A DNA stretch of 64,000 bases from Agriotes lineatus (GCA_940337035.1 CALNHX010002984.1:62001-126000); one strand, 5' to 3'. Positions 1 through 11,458 are shown, numbered from the stretch's first letter. The notes: a model not told the origin generated them from the letters alone. A program made the numbers and translations.

Positions 1-960
1 ATAATAAGCTGCTATATAAATAAAAATCAATAAATTCTTGAAGAAAACTTTGATTCCTTTCTCTTTGTATTATAACTTTAACAAATTATTATGTCTATTT
101 ATAAGAATCGCCATCTATAATTCTTTATTGTTATTAATAAAAATTCACAACCAGTCAGTTCTGTAATATGTCATTTGGGTTTCATATTGTATATTTGTTC
201 GCTGCGGCCGGTATAATAATGATACACCAAAGGCATATAATTGAAATTACTCTGAAAAAAACTTCATTTTTGAAGACATTAAAACTGCACAATTATCACT
301 CACATAGAATTTCTAGTTAGAAGCAGTCGGCATTCAGAAAAATCTAATTTAGTTAAGAATCTTTACAATAGAACTATATATTGCAATAGTCATTACCACT
401 TCCGTAATGAAGTTATTAAAACTTTACGATACGTATTTTAATTATATACTGATTGACTACACTGCAATATGATTTGGATATGTAATTATTTTATATCACG
501 ACAATTATGTGATGTTCTTTATATGTCACATTTAACTGTACGAATTCTATTTTTGTTTGAAAATTATTCTCAATTAAGATGAATGCAAGTTGTTCTTATG
601 CCCATTATTTATGAATCGTTAATATTTAGTTATTAAATACTAGCTCAGTAGAACATGTACTCCCAAAACAAGTCGGTTCACGCAATATCAAGACGGCTTA
701 TTACTTCTGAAAAAAATTTTTTTAATGAAAACTTTGTCAATTTTTTGTGACAACCCCAATAAATGTCAGCGTCACTTCAAATCATGTACATAGAATATAA
801 ATTCCAAATCCCTCCCTGTTACAATACCTGTCATTCAATAAACCTCAAATAGTAAGTAGTTCTTTTATGTTCTCCGAATGATGTCATTTTTGACAGTGGT
901 CTATTATGAAATGTTGTATCGGACTTTAAAAATCAGTACTTCTCAGGACTAACCAGGAGT
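1..960. other. AT-rich sequence, nothing recognised
   Basis: This is AT-rich sequence without a convincing open frame, repeat pair or RNA gene. I see no TIR or LTR boundary here. Confidence 0.5.
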
Positions 961-968
961 TCATTCAC

Positions 969-1002
969 CTGAGGACGGGAGTAGACCAAAAACTTCCGAA
1001 AC
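969..1002 (+). ncRNA. Hammerhead-ribozyme-like core (degenerate)
   Basis: The sequence shows CTGAGGA (969-975), one unpaired C, a 6-bp stem GGGAGT/ACTTCC around a 9-nt loop, then GAAAC (998-1002). CTGANGA-stem II-GAAA is the conserved core of hammerhead ribozymes, and Penelope-like retroelements are known to carry such motifs. The extra base between CTGANGA and the stem is not canonical, and I could not find a clear stem I or stem III. It may be the remnant of a Penelope-like terminal repeat. Activity is not claimed. Confidence 0.3.
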
Positions 1003-1399
1003 TTCGTGTGGTAAACACCCGAGACAGTGGAAAAAGTCCGATAGAACATCTCATAGTCCTTTTATCTTTTTACCGCGCTTTACTCAATTACTGTTTATTT
1101 TAGTTTATTCAATAAATACCTGTGACTACAGTTCGTCCAAAGAACTTAATCTACCTTTTAAGAGATCCAATTGTATACCAACTAGCTGGTAACCCAAGTA
1201 CAAGCTCAGCACACGGTCAAGAATTGCAAACACCTTCGGAGATGCCTCCTTCCAAATCTCAATCAGCACAGGATTCAGCAACACGAACCTCAACACAATC
1301 CTCCATCAGTGAAGACACTATCCCTTCCAAATAAGATGTTGACAATCCAAATCATGCGAATCCCGTCACCTCAACTAGTTCCAATCTCTAAATGTCACT

Positions 1400-2120
1400 C
1401 CAACAAAAGTACAGCCAAGTTCAACTTCTTTAGATGATAAACCACTTCCAATTCCCCAAGGCTCTTACTCCAAGAATCCTTCCGTGTCCTATTTCCAGTA
1501 AATACGACTGACGCTATCCAATTCACAAGATATAATTATTCGACAATAAACTAAGTTTAATGTCTAATTCCAGAAATGATTTCAATTGCCTGTAGTATTT
1601 TAAATTATGTTCCTCCTACCATACACGTCTACCCCATATATTATTTACATTCTTCAAGTTTTTTTTATTCTCGTTTATTTTTTCTCTCCAATTTAATTAT
1701 AAGTAAACCCTTTTTCACACCAAAATAGATTACAATCACATTTGAAAGAGGGTTTATTTACAAAATTTCTCATATAGTAACAACCGTTATACTAAATAAC
1801 ATTTCTCAAGTAAGTATCTGCTATTAACCTTCCACTGTATTTCAGGTAACTTTTAAATCATTTTAGAACCTTCTGTTTCTTGTTTTTTATTGTTCAACTG
1901 AAGTCAAATAATTCCGTTATTTTACAAAATACATGTTAATCATTCTGATATCCTTTTATTATACCTAAATTCATCTTTGTAACTCTAACAGTGAAATATT
2001 TTAATCAATGTCTTTAATATAATATCAAATCTTTGTCTTGCATTAATAAACTAACTTGATCTACTTATGTGCAATCCATTAAAATATATTATGGTAAGAC
2101 TACTTAAGTAATAATAATAA
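1400..2120. other. AT-rich sequence, nothing recognised
   Basis: No supported gene or element boundary. Short open frames in and just upstream of this stretch have no recognisable domain. Confidence 0.45.
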
Positions 2121-2126
2121 TAGTAT

Positions 2127-2248
2127 ATTAAAGTATGAGTGGATAACAACGTCTTTAAACACGCGCGAGTTTTGGAGCACGACGGCGTAGCCGGAGTGCT
2201 CGAAATAGAGCAAGTGTTTTAAAGACCAGTTATCCACGAATACTTTAC
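2127..2248. repeat. Imperfect inverted repeat (foldback)
   Basis: The left arm (AAAGTATGAGTGGATAAC, then GTCTTTAAACAC) is mirrored by the right arm (GTGTTTTAAAGAC, then GTTATCCAC.GAATACTTT) around a GC-rich centre near 2185. It is a hairpin-forming miniature repeat with no coding capacity. Confidence 0.6.
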
Positions 2249-2253
2249 GCTAG

Positions 2254-2562
2254 TTTTTATTATACCTGCAATACTGGAAATAAATTACGCACTAAAAACT
2301 TAGAAATAATTTTTGTCGTGATAAATCGAGAGGGCATAATAATATTGCTACTATAGGTACGAGAATTGTTCACGTTTTTGTCGCGTCCACGTACGTTGTT
2401 GCATTCGGTCGTATCAGCAAAATAAAGATAGCGATAAAGTTATAATGATACCTATATACCTTGTTTCCTTGACAACCTTTAAAGCTCGTCGTGCTTTAAT
2501 CGCCTGTTTTCGCACGCTCAGGCGTGCTTTAAACGGCGATTCTGATGCAGGTATAATAAAAA
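2254..2562. mobile_element. MITE-like element with 17-bp terminal inverted repeats
   Basis: TTTTTATTATACCTGCA at 2254-2270 is the exact reverse complement of the 17 bases at 2546-2562. The 309-bp segment has no open frame. A GC-rich block near 2485-2540 (GCACGCTCAGGCGTGC) forms another small hairpin. The superfamily is not assigned because no clear target duplication is visible. Confidence 0.5.
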
Positions 2563-2569
2563 AGATGGT

Positions 2570-3840
2570 TTAATATACACTTGTGCAAATTGTGGCATCT
2601 AGCAGCTTTTGGGCGAAATAAAAATTCGTCAATATCAACAATTATTAAGAAAACCAACAGCTTTAAGCAACTTCATATGAACGTATCACTGTTTAACTTG
2701 CAAGGTATCACCGGCACACGATCCAAATGCACTTCGTGTGGTTGCTTTGCCTACTCAAGCTGAGAGATGGACCATGGACGCTACTCGAGCCACGCGTTTC
2801 TAACTTTTTAACGACGCTTGCTCAAAGCAGCGCGCCTGCAAATAGGTTAGCCAACTTTCTGTAGGGACATTTTAAGAGAGATCCTCACTACAAAGGTTCA
2901 AGGGTGGGTGTATATATACCGTCCGATCTATAAAAAAATCCCCAGCTTATACCCCTTTATTTAAAAATGTTCAATTCAATAAACTATATAGTACTAAATA
3001 GTATACTTTTACCTAGATTTTGACGATATTAATGTGCAGATTACAGTCAACTATTTCGAATATCAATAATCCCCTTTTTTATTTTAAATAAAACTCCTTA
3101 TATATTTTTCTATATTTTAATGAGATATTTAATTATCTTTCTTTTGGTATAACACAAGTTGGGGTTTTCGTGAACAATACTGCCAAGAGTTTCTAAAAAT
3201 GTATCAAATCTCGATTTCCATGGAATTTCAAATTTAAATCTAGAAGTCTTTGAAAACAAAAGTAAACAAAGAACATTCTTAGCTGATGATGGTTTTTATT
3301 AAGTTGATCATTAACGAATGATTTAATTCACCATTTTCGGCATTATAAGCAATTATAATTTACTAGCAAGATGTCCGTTCTTCGTACGGACCGCAAACGT
3401 TTATTTTTTCTTCTAAATCTAAAATTAATTCTAGTGTTCCTCTCTCTTCTCTTATATAAAATACGCTAAACTAACAAACGCTGCAATACAATATTGTACG
3501 TAAAAGAGAAATAATATTCTTTCGAAAAAAGTTCTCCATCACTCTTTTATGTTTCACGTAACCCCTGGGAATGTGTATGTAATTGTCGTTTCTTTTGTAT
3601 GGATTGGTAACGCTATAGTTGTATTAGAACCATAAGAATAAAATTTAAAAGATAATGGACAAATTGAATGTTTTACTCATAAATTATAGTAAGATACCCG
3701 GGTGGCATTTAGAAAATTCTCCTATTTTATTCTAATCTAGACTCACAGCAAAAAAAACTATATCTTTAACCTTTTGTCCGTTTTTACCTTTACTCACTTT
3801 TACGGATTTAGCAATAAAATTTAAAAAAACATTTAAATCA
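2570..3840. other. No gene recognised
   Basis: AT-rich sequence with a 60-codon open frame at 2581-2763 that shows no domain. I see no repeat boundary that can be defended. Confidence 0.4.
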
Positions 3841-3901
3841 CGTTTTAGAGAAACGACTTCCGGGATTGGACCGTGTCATGATTGAGATCGAAGAACTAAA
3901 C

Positions 3902-3933
3902 GTTTCGCCCACTTTCGTAAGGGGCTTCATCAG
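3902..3933 (-). ncRNA. Hammerhead-like core, left arm
   Basis: This is the minus-strand copy of the same motif as in the right arm: CTGATGA, A, GCCC stem, GGGC, GAAAC. It differs from the right copy by one loop base. Conservation of both core blocks and of stem II in two copies suggests that the structure was functional when the repeats were mobile. Confidence 0.4.
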
Positions 3934-4294
3934 GAGGAAAAAGGCAAAAAAGCACGGTAACTCAACGTGTTAACCACGCCAGAGGCGAAACTCTTTGCAA
4001 AGGGAAGGGACTAATAATTTCAATCGGGACGAAGGCTTTCCCCTTCCTTCTATGTGGAAAGTGCTAATTCCTAAGCCCCGCCCTCCGTCACTGAACCGCG
4101 ACGGCGTTTGCTGAATCGCTACGGCGCTTGCCTATAAATTCTCGCTTTTCTTCTTCCGATAGTCAGTCGAGTTTCGCCTCTGACGTGGTTAACACGTTGA
4201 GTTACCGTGCTCTTCTGTCCCTTCCCTTTGCAAAGAATTTCGCCTCTGGCGTGGTTAACACGTTGAGTTACCGTGCTCTTTTGCCTTTTTCCTC

Positions 4295-4326
4295 CTGATG
4301 AAGCCCCATACGAAAGTGGGCGAAAC
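4295..4326 (+). ncRNA. Hammerhead-like core, right arm
   Basis: CTGATGA (4295-4301), one extra A, stem II GCCC (4303-4306) with GGGC (4318-4321), then GAAAC (4322-4326). Upstream ACGT (4260-4263) could pair with the ACGT after GAA as a short stem III, and GAG/CTC could start stem I. The inserted A before stem II departs from the canonical fold, so cleavage is uncertain. Confidence 0.4.
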
Positions 4327-4482
4327 GTTGAGTTCTTCGATCTCAATCATGACACGGTCCAATCCCGGAAGTCGTTTGTTACTTAATGACAATGGCCGTG
4401 AAAGCCTCAAAAATCACGTTTTAGAGATTTTAAAAAGACATTTCACAAAAACCGTTGATCTGATTAAAAGCAACTTTAAGGA

Positions 4483-4575
4483 AAAATCCTGAAATACGTT
4501 TTTAAACTTTATATTGAAAACCTTTACAAGCAAACACTAAATCTATATCTTATAGGGTTTAAGAGAAATTGAAGA
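4483..4575 (+). repeat. Dispersed repeat, copy 1
   Basis: AATCCTGAAATACGTTTTTA, then an ATTGAAAACCTTTACAAGCAAAC block and TATCTTATAGGGTTTAAG. Similar blocks recur at 6108-6150 and 6652-6800, so copies flank the palindrome and the LINE fragment. Confidence 0.5.
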
Positions 4576-4737
4576 AGTCACGAAAACACCGTTTACCCCT
4601 TTCCACCCCATTAGGGGTTGAATTTTGAAGGTCCTTTCCACCTCATTTATTCCGAAATGGGCCCACAGCGAAAACAGTCAAACAATTTAACCCCCTACCA
4701 TTTTTCACTTTTTTCTTTCAATATTTTAAAAGACCTC

Positions 4738-6037
4738 TATACCGGGTGACAATGAGACTAGGGCCATGCTTATATCTTCTTTATTTATGAATCGATTTGC
4801 ATAAAATTTTATACCAAGATACTAGACATAATTTCTGATTGGCGGATAGATATAGTCAAAATGGCTGACTTCCGGTTTTACCAGAAATGATACCAACTTT
4901 GATTTTTTAAATGGAACACCCTGTATATTTTATGTTTTTATAAATCTACGAGTCAAACTACATATAATAGTCTTGCCAAATTTCAATTTTTTTAAACAAA
5001 AAAATTATTTTTTCAATTTTTATTTTTTACCGTAGAAGGCCTTGACTTGGAAAAATCTATTTTAATTGACTCTAGCAACTCTTAATAATAGCTATTTTAT
5101 CAATAACGTCAATAACAAACCTTTAATAAAATAATATAGTTTGCAAAACTCGTTTTTTAAAAAAAGTCAGTTTTTTTAAATGGCACCTACTAAGGGCCAT
5201 CTTGTCATTAGATAGAAAACGTATTTATCAATCTAACGATATGCATCATGCACTACTTTATCTTTATCAGAAACTGTAAATTAATTAATTATTTATTTTT
5301 TTAAATATTTTTATGTAATAACTAATAATACCTAAGCAAAGTTGGCAACACTGTTGTACGTAATTTGAGTCGTAGATTCCGAAAAACATAAAACATATAG
5401 AGTGATCTATTTAAATAACCAAAGTTAGTGTCACTTCCGGTTTCACCAGAAGTGACACTAACTTTTAAATAAATTAAAAAAATAATTAATTAATTTTCAG
5501 TTTCAAATAAAGATAAAGTTGTGTATGATGCATATCGTTAGATTGGTAATTAAATTTTCTATCTAATGGCAAGATGGCCCTTAGTAGGTGCCATTTAAAA
5601 AAAATGACTTTTTCTTAAAACACGAGTTTAGCAAACTATATTCTTTTATTAAAGGTTTGTTATTGACCTTATTGATAAAATAGCTATTATGAAGAGTTGC
5701 TAGAGTGAATTAGAATAGATTTTTCCAAGCCAAGGCCTTCTATGGTAAAAAATAAAAATTGGAAAAATATTTTTTTTGTTTAAAAAAATTCAAATTTGGC
5801 AAGACTATTATATGTAGTTTGACTCCTAGATTTATAAAAACATAAAATATACAGGGTGTTCCATTTAAAAAATTAAAGTTGGTATCATTTACGGTAAAAC
5901 CGGAAGTCAGCCATTTTGAGTATATCTATCCGCCCATCAGAAATTATGTCTAGTATCTTGGTATAAAATTTTATCCAGATCGATTCATAAATAAAAAAGA
6001 TATAAGCATGACCCTAGTATCATTGTCACCCGGTATA
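4738..6037. mobile_element. 1.3-kb foldback (giant palindrome) element
   Basis: The left arm (4742 to about 5296) and right arm (about 5462 to 6033) are reverse complements over roughly 550 bp with scattered differences. The ends read TATA-CCGGGTGACAATG and CATTGTCACCCGG-TATA, so a TATA target duplication or TA-rich TIR bounds it. An ACCCTGTATATTTTATG block recurs in each arm. The loop region contains a second perfect hairpin around 5428-5462 (AGTGTCACTTC/GAAGTGACACT). No coding frame is present. Confidence 0.75.
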
Positions 6038-6059
6038 CCATCAAATACATGAAGATATT

Positions 6060-6150
6060 AAGGTTTCTATAATTCACTGCTAATCCAGGTTTGAACTTTT
6101 AGGGGTTATTAGGGAAAAATCCTGAAATACGTTTTTAGAAATTTGTATTG
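6060..6150 (+). repeat. Dispersed repeat, copy 2
   Basis: Shares TCTATAATTCAC, CTAATCCAG and TGAAATACGTTTTTAGAAA with 6652-6740, and its second half with 4483-4575. Confidence 0.5.
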
Positions 6151-6179
6151 TACCAGCAAAGAATATTCTAACTCAATAA

Positions 6180-6640
6180 ACACAGAAGATATGAAGGGTT
6201 CTATCTTCTTCTCTAGGTTTCCCTCCTATCGGAGATTGGAAAACATTATGGCAACTTTAATTTTGTTGGCGGTTCTTCTGAATAATTCCCCAGAGCTGCA
6301 GCTGAACTATTCCCGTAGGTTTCTCAACCAGGACATCCTTCTTCCTCCAACACGTCGTTTTCCTCTTATTTTTCGTTGCATTATGTTTCTTAATAGTTCA
6401 TATTTCGCCCCTCTCATAACGTATCCCAGATACTCAAGTTATCATAACCTCATAGCTTTTTTGTAAGCGTTGTAATATCTCTACATTTGTTACCCTTTCG
6501 GTCCACGAAACCCTAAGCATCCTTCTGTAACACCACATTTCAAAGGCCTCAAGTTTCCTGATGTGAGTCTGTTTCATAGTCCAGGCCTCGACTCCGGACA
6601 TTAGCGTGGAGAACACGTAGCAGCGGAGCATTCTTAGTTT
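6180..6640 (-). pseudogene. C-terminal fragment of a LINE reverse transcriptase ORF
   Basis: The minus strand from about 6631 encodes VFSTLMSGVEAWTMK, then KLEAFEMWCYRRMLR and SWTERVTNVEIL, continuing in another frame as ELLRNIMQRKIRGKRR. The order Y/SGxEAWT, FEMWCYRRML, WTxRVTN is typical of the carboxy-terminal part of endonuclease-reverse transcriptase proteins of RTE-like non-LTR elements. Only the last 150 or so residues remain and at least one frameshift is needed, so it is a dead fragment. It lies between two copies of the dispersed repeat. Confidence 0.8.
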
Positions 6641-6651
6641 TAAATTATTAT

Positions 6652-6800
6652 TGGGGTTCTATAATTCACCCCTAATCCAGATTCGCAATTTTAGGGGCTT
6701 ATTAAAGAAAATTCTTGAAATACGTTTTTAGAAACTTGTATTGAAAACCTTTGCAAGCAAACACCAAATCGATATCTTCTCGGGTTTAAGTGATATTGAG
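6652..6800 (+). repeat. Dispersed repeat, copy 3
   Basis: The longest copy. It contains TTCTATAATTCACCCCTAAT, TTCTTGAAATACGTTTTTAG and GAAAACCTTTGCAAGCAAAC followed by GGGTTTAAG, matching copies 1 and 2. Confidence 0.55.
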
Positions 6801-8028
6801 TAATTCAAGAAAACACAGTTTGAAATTCGTTTCTAAGCATTCGCATTTGTAACCCATTTTTGCAGTCTTGCCTCAGAAATAGAACCTATGTATGTATGTG
6901 TTACTAATAACCTCATTTACGTTACGGTGTAGAGGCTGGTGCTTTATGTTCTTGCCTCTGGCGGTATAATGCTCAACTTGCCCCGGATTGATGATACAAA
7001 GCTGGAGAGCGCCTTTTATGCTTGCACTGCAACCATTGTGTGAAGTGTTTGTCATGGTGTTGATCTTGTTACTCTATCTCATATGTATTTGGAAAATAGA
7101 ATGTAAAGGGGTAAACATGAAAGTTTATTTGAAACTGGGAAAAGGTGGTACCAAAACCAAAATAATAGACCGTTTATAGAGATGCTGCTATCTTTCATAC
7201 GTCTGTCTACGAATGGTTTATACGATTTCATAACGAATATGCTTCGATTTGGAGAAGCGAATTGTACAGGTGTCTCCTCCAAATGCACCCACACAATTTT
7301 GTTCAACGGAAAATTCAGAAATAATGAATGATTAAAGAAAATTTGTATCGCTTAAACTGTACTTGAAAGAAGCGATTTAAACAGAACCACTATGTTTTTA
7401 GTTTACTGCGCTAGCCTAAAAAATACACGAAATATGGACCGTGGTTTAATCATAAAAACAGTCCCTGAGGACGTTCCTGATTTTTTTTTCAACCTTCGTC
7501 ATTCCTGAGCGCGAGTGTGCTAATATTTTGATCCTAACAAATTATTTTTGATATCGTTATCAAGCAGATTTGCGAGTTCGAGATAGCTGTCAAGCTTTCA
7601 CACCTTTGCATTAAACTTTGGTAATATAGTGAGACTGTCTATTCAACATGAATTCCCGTAAAATTCTGTGGGATTGTTGTGGGTCTTCTGCGCTCCTCGG
7701 GGTCCAAAATCTTATTACAGCCAGCCACAGAGTATCTCTATTTCCCTCAGGATTGAGAGGCCTCAGGGAACTAATGGAACAGGATTTCGCTTGTTCATTT
7801 CGATAATTAAGCATCCTCTAGAATGGACGAATAAACACATGCTCAACATCTAAATTCTCAATTAAGTAACTAAAGTACAGGAATTTGCCAACATAATAGA
7901 TGTGCTTAGTCGGACTAACTACGGAAGTTAAGGTTGGCGTTAAATTGAAAGATGTCCGTACAATCATGTTCAACTCTGTAGCTGTTATCTAAATTATAAA
8001 CCCTTGCGATAGCATCATCGTAATTCAT
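6800..8028. other. No gene recognised
   Basis: Overlapping short frames occur on both strands around 7080-7310 and 7611-7853, but none shows a recognisable domain. The 7611-7814 minus frame is more GC-rich than its surroundings and could be an exon fragment, without further support. Confidence 0.35.
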
Positions 8029-8032
8029 TGCT
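8029..8032. repeat. Target-site duplication TGCT (left)
   Basis: TGCT directly precedes the left LTR and is repeated directly after the right LTR at 14534-14537. A 4-bp duplication is the usual size for gypsy/errantivirus integration. Confidence 0.85.
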
Positions 8033-8387
8033 AGTTTTATTAAAAGGCCGCCGAAACGACTTTTTAAAAAACGTTTATTTTTATTTTACAATGAAATATA
8101 ACATTGGAAGCACACAGCTAGCCGCCGGACAATTTCTTCATCTAGCTATGATACGAACACAATGGAACTTATCGACTGACTGGAGCTTACTTAGAAGTGC
8201 AAGCTACTAGTATATATACTATGCCTAATCAGCTAAGATAAGCGTTATCTCTAAAAGGGAGCGTGAGACAGGAAGCCACGTGCGTTCAAGGTTGCAGACT
8301 TGCAATTCATATAAAGAAGCTATTATCGTTCAAGGTTGCAAGCTTGCAGTTTTACACAGGAGACCATTGTCTATTCATAATATAACA
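8033..8387 (-). repeat. Left LTR of the errantivirus-like element (its 3' LTR)
   Basis: A 355-bp repeat matching 14176-14533 with no base substitutions. The only differences are three single-base deletions (TTCATC for TTACATC, GCTTACTT for GCTTAACTT, CTATTATC for CTATTTATC). Read on the minus strand it begins TGTTATATTATG and ends AATAAAACT. Confidence 0.9.
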
Positions 8388-8479
8388 CGTCCGCCGATAA
8401 AATGTTCAATGGGTGGTATTCAAATATGCCTCCATTGAACTTACAAAGAGAAAAGAAAATTAAACTTATGCATTTACGT

Positions 8480-10241
8480 TAACCGGTTCAAAATCTTTAT
8501 TTAAAAATCTAATAAGTTTAATCTTCATTGTGGTTCTATTATAATACAAATACAATATAAAGATTATTAACATAAGAATAGTACACAGAGTAAATATAAT
8601 TGCAGACACACTTAAATTATCAGATTTAATATAATTAACAGGTTTTTAACAAATTTTCATATTTATTAAGTTTAATTCGGTCCTCAACCAATTTCTGGGT
8701 GTCAAGAGGTATCAAGTCATCTTTGAAACATTTATGTGGTTTGATTCAGGAATTATTAAGCGTTCAATGTTTGAAATTTTTAAATTAACAATTTCATTTG
8801 AGGTTCTTTTTGCGGTGAATAACATGTGTTTTTGATTTATTGAAACAAGACAGTCTGAACTGAGGTGTAAGAGGTTAGTGCCAGATATTCCTTTTCTAAA
8901 ATTCTGATTTTTACATTTGACGTCCAATATTGCTTCAGATGGGGAAGATATTAACCATGTCGCAGGATTTATTTGTGATATTTTGATTTCTGTAAATTGA
9001 ATAAATAAGGGATACATGTTTTATTTTTATTAAATGACAGAAGTTGTGTTTCGCACAATTTGTCGTTGGGGATTTCAAAGTAGTTATTTTGATTACAAAA
9101 GTAGGTGTCTAAAGTTATAAGTTTACAATGACTAATTTCAATGGAATGCTGTTTTTAACGTTAAATAATAAAGTACTATAAGTAGGTATAATCATACGAA
9201 ATGATAATTTTGGATAAAAATCGGAAATGGTATTAATTGTATCATTTGATAATCGTTAGTTTTGGAGTAAGAGGTATTCGAATATAAATGTAATTCTGTT
9301 TTTAACTTGATAAACTTTTGTAATGATAATTGACTCGTATAAATGTAAATACTGTAACTCTGCAGGATATGGAATAGTTAAAGCTTTTTCTGATATCGAT
9401 TGAGATACGTCGAATTTCATTTAGATTTTCAATTAAATCGTCATTATCAATTAATGACATATGCATCTGTTGATTTTGGGCAAAAGTTAATGCATTTTCT
9501 AGTTCCAAACAAGTGTTAATAAGTAGTTGTAAAAATTGAATTGCTTCTAGCAAGACTGTTTTTAAGGAGTATGTAGCTAGATTTTTGCCTAATTCCTCAT
9601 TTTGTAAAATTATTTTATTTATATTTCTGTCTAATAATTCTTGACTCTTTGCTATATCATTGATTACTGAGATGGTATCATTTAAAATTTTAGTTTGTTC
9701 TAATATAACGTCATTTTGAATTTTATTGCTTTCTTGCAATTTAGTAATCATAGATTCATATCTGACTCCATCGTTGGCGTCGAGGTTTCCAGTTAAAAAT
9801 TTGAAAGCGGATCCAAGTCCATCGAAAAGTCCTCTTTTATTAATTTTGTGTTTAACATCAGGAAATAATTGACTTAAGAGTTTATCTGTTTTTTCAAGAT
9901 ATTGTTTTAATATTATGAGTAAATTGTTATGATTGATAATAACATCATCAATCCTTTTAAATTTTGTATACTTCAATAACGTAACTTTTATTTTCAAGTA
10001 ACGGTATTATTTTCATTAAATTAGTTCTAAGTGTGTCATAATTAACAAATATAGGGGTATAGTCTACATTTCTAATAAGCGTCCATTCGCTTTGTTTAAG
10101 CACTACGTTTCCTAAGTTTAGAGGATATAATCCAGGATTATCTTTTAAATTTTTAATAATAATATCGCTCTGTATACTAGTGATTGAGTCAGCAGGGTAC
10201 AGGCGATGAAGAGGGTAGTAATCCTGAAAAAGAGAGAGCAA
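8480..10241 (-). pseudogene. env: Errantivirus envelope (F-protein-like) remnant
   Basis: This is an envelope glycoprotein of the insect errantivirus/baculovirus-F type, which in intact relatives sits in the membrane and mediates fusion. The minus strand shows, in order: an N-terminal part (10241-9957) with the NPGLYPLNLGN region; a second frame (9997-9302) with a basic KINKR site followed by the fusion-peptide-like GLFDGLGSAFKFLTG (residues 56-70), then heptad-rich coiled coil; a third frame (9017-8712), the membrane-proximal part with several cysteines; and a hydrophobic span near 8540-8600 with a short basic tail. At least two frameshifts separate these parts, so no single product is encoded here. 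The frames overlap or abut, which fits single-base changes rather than large deletions. Confidence 0.8.
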
Positions 10242-11458
10242 TAGTTCCTTTTAGTCAGGGTGTTTTATATTTCCATATTTTTTAAAAAATTAGATTTAAT
10301 TTGAATTTCAATTTTACTTCTGAAATTAGTTCTAACAAATATTTTTTCATTTAATTGGAATGTTTGATTTTTCCGAATTGGTTTTAATTTTAAATTTTAT
10401 CTTTACTTCTGAAATTTATTTTAAATAATACTTCTTCGTTTAAGTTGAAATGTTGATCTTTCTGAATGGGTTTTAATTTTAAATTTAATCTTTACTTCTG
10501 AGATTTGTTTTAATAAATACTTTTTCGTTAATTGAAATGTTTGACTTTTCTGAATTTGAATTTAATTTTAAATGGTTGTAAAGGTTTTTCTTTGTTTTCC
10601 TTTAGCAATATCAATTATAAAGGTATGTTGCTGTGAACATCTTAGTTTTAACGCGAGAAATATTGTGATTATTAAAATTGTAAATACTAGATTAATACAA
10701 GCTTAGGTCTTGTTTGTTTGTTAAGTATAATTTTTATTTGAGTTTTTTCTGATTTAAATGATTTTAGTCTTAAGTTTTTCTTAAGATGTTATTTTTTTAA
10801 ATACTTTTGATATTTGAAGTTACTGATTTATTTATTAGAATTTATTTGTAATACTTAAAGTTTTTCAAAAATTCAAGGGTGTGAACAATCTTATTTTTTT
10901 TCTTAAACACACGGTTAAAAATTTAGTTATTTTGGCAAAATTTTTGATAAATGTTCTTTAGTAGACTATTTGGTTAAAAATTATTTATTTAGATTTTTAA
11001 GTGCTGGGAAATTTTGATTATTGAATTTTTAGATGAATCTGATTTTATTCCTTCTAAAGTAGTAGATTATATAATCTAAATATTTTACAAATTTATGTTT
11101 GAATTACTAAACCTTATGAGTTGACTTTTCGTCAGTTTTGAAATTATATGTGCATTGGTTTTAGTCTTAAATTGTTTTTTTTAATTGTTATTTAAAATAA
11201 TTATCTAAAATACTTTTAATGTTTGGAGTTTTTATATTAAAGTTGTTAAAAAATTGTTATTTGAATTAATTATCTAAAATACTTTTAATGTTTGAAGTTT
11301 TTATAATTAAAAGTTGTTAAGTCTGATAGACTGATTTTTGTTGAGCTCATAATTTTTATAAGATTAAGGATTATAAATATTAATTTCTTGTATTTCATTT
11401 AAAGTATTAATTACGCTTGTTTTAAATTGATTATTGTATGATTTCAATTGCTGAAGGC
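10242..11458. repeat. Noncoding, tandem-repeat spacer in place of pol
   Basis: No open frame and no reverse transcriptase motif on either strand. It holds about 3.2 units of an 88-89-bp tandem repeat (starts at 10295, 10383, 10472 and 10561; key motif TCTTTACTTCTGA) and a second array of two units of about 90 bp near 11176-11320 (AATTATCTAAAATACTTTTA). This occupies the position where polymerase and integrase would lie. Confidence 0.75.

Larger units (their letters stand above)
3844..4384. mobile_element. Inverted pair of Penelope-like terminal repeats
   Basis: About 165 bp at 3844-4008 is the reverse complement of about 165 bp at 4218-4384 with few mismatches. Each arm holds CTGATGA, a GCCC/GGGC stem and GAAACG, followed by a shared tail (TCTCAATCATGACACGGTCC). 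The right side also has a 66-bp tandem duplication (4173-4238 repeated from 4239). Inverted terminal repeats with hammerhead motifs are known from Penelope-like elements. No reverse transcriptase or GIY-YIG frame lies between the arms, so this is a remnant or a miniature derivative. Confidence 0.5.

Noticed and set aside
1122..1334. 70-codon open frame, Ser/Thr-rich
   Set aside because: No domain, no splice or promoter support, and low-complexity composition. It may belong to the remnant with the hammerhead-like motif but cannot be shown to be a gene.
4119..4346. 75-codon minus frame across the inverted Penelope-like repeats
   Set aside because: The repeated peptide (QKSTVTQRVNHARGE twice) is simply the 66-bp tandem duplication read through; no protein is implied.
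7611..7853. Overlapping frames on both strands in a GC-richer patch, possible exon
   Set aside because: The acceptor-like TCTAG on the minus strand is plausible but the donor is weak and the peptide is not recognisable.
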